Source of the DNA: G963665545 sp963665545
GTDB lineage: Bacteria; Pseudomonadota; Gammaproteobacteria; Xanthomonadales; SZUA-36
Reading direction: 5' to 3'
Assembly (NCBI GenBank): GCA_963665545.2
Contig: CAXXKZ010000013.1
Coordinates: 496,001 to 560,000 of the forward strand
Length of the DNA stretch: 64,000 bases
Position numbers and translations under genes: made by a program. How positions within the stretch are numbered: the stretch's first letter is position 1; every line of letters starts with the position of its first letter. Under the pieces are notes generated by a model. The model was not told where the DNA came from and searched no databases. It saw only the letters and a program-made list of their open reading frames with translations. This document shows, one piece after another, positions 63,724 to 64,000 of this stretch.

Positions 63724-64000
63724 TCAGAGATTTTCAAGCCGCTCGATGGTGCCGGCATCGCTCCAGTGACCGTCAAAAATCTCTCCGGTCACGACGTGTT
63801 CGCGGGTCGCTTTGCGGATCAGCGGAACGACCGAAAATTTTCCAGGGCTACATCCTTCGAAAAGCCGTGGGTGATATACGGCGATGCCGCTGAAAGTATG
63901 CATCGAAGGGCCGCTGTTGGCCGCCCTGGCTCCTTGCAGCGAGAAATCTCCGGCCGGGTTGTGCGCGGGGTTTGGGACCAGCACCAGGTGGCACCAGTCA
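63724..64000 (-). CDS. Sugar-1-phosphate nucleotidyltransferase, C-terminal fragment (MurU-like)
   Basis: Runs off the right edge; only the last ~92 residues are visible. DWCHLVLVPNPAHNPAGDFSL, FSGIAVYHPRLFEG and the end GHWSDAGTIERLENL match the C-terminal half of NTP-transferases of the MurU group (MurNAc-alpha-1-phosphate uridylyltransferase, peptidoglycan recycling) or mannose-1-phosphate guanylyltransferases. The Asn-Pro pair and GDF motif favour MurU. The catalytic N-terminal GxGxRxxP motif is outside the window, so the sugar specificity is not fixed. Confidence 0.8.
   Translation of the reverse strand, partial: DWCHLVLVPNPAHNPAGDFSLQGARAANSGPSMHTFSGIAVYHPRLFEGCSPGKFSVVPLIRKATREHVVTGEIFDGHWSDAGTIERLENL

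Overview
The window is a chromosomal segment of a gammaproteobacterium. The evidence is the gene content and order: pilSR with a sigma-54 gene elsewhere in the window, bamD-rluD-pgeF, hrpA, a RelA with no intact hydrolase motif, yoaA-tsaB, lptCAB-rpoN-hpf-ptsN, ibaG-murA, purMN with DUF3108, DUF2066-perM-hda, and pntAA/AB/B. The order rpoN-hpf-ptsN-hprK-rapZ-IIA(Man)-ptsH-ptsI-mgtE is the arrangement known from Xanthomonas-like and some other deep gammaproteobacteria, not from enterics. I would place the organism near the Xanthomonadales/Chromatiales/Woeseiales part of the class, as an inference only. No tRNA, rRNA, CRISPR array, phage or transposase gene was seen.

Layout. 1-5.6 kb: C-terminal part of an unknown protein, an O-antigen-ligase-like membrane protein and the PilSR two-component system. 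5.8-13.9 kb: sucCD, nadE, bamD, rluD, pgeF and a membrane-anchored FMN glutamate-synthase-like protein. 13.9-22.9 kb: an eight-haem TPR cytochrome, hrpA (interrupted by an in-frame TAG) and relA. 22.9-37.4 kb: two very large multidomain glycosyltransferases flanking mrcB, a TPR lipoprotein, yoaA and tsaB, then mgtE. 37.5-47.1 kb: a minus-strand run carrying a regulatory phosphotransferase system (EI, HPr, IIA-Man, HprK, RapZ, PtsN), RpoN, Hpf and the LPS-export genes lptBAC with kdsD. 47.1-54.1 kb: a CaCA exchanger, ibaG-murA, an M48 peptidase, DUF3108, a frameshifted purN, and purM. 54.2-57.8 kb: DUF2066, perM, hda, amn. 58.7-64 kb: an unknown lipoprotein, the split transhydrogenase operon and a truncated nucleotidyltransferase.

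How the genes fit together: envelope building (LptABC, KdsD, MurA, PBP1b, BamD, possible pilin or LPS glycosylation), carbon/nitrogen and energy signalling (PTS, RapZ, RelA, SucCD, PntAB, NadE) and translation or replication housekeeping (RluD, Hpf, HrpA, TsaB, Hda, YoaA).

The most unusual feature is not a gene. A mosaic family of hairpin-rich intergenic repeats occurs at six sites (about 16.3, 20.6, 27.6, 37.5, 57.8-58.6 and 63.5 kb). Most copies share a head motif GGAGTCTCG, and several stems change by compensating base pairs between copies. Two conserved genes are broken (hrpA by a nonsense codon, purN by a one-base shift). Two genes usually found at the lptC-ibaG locus, kdsC and the mla operon, are absent from it.
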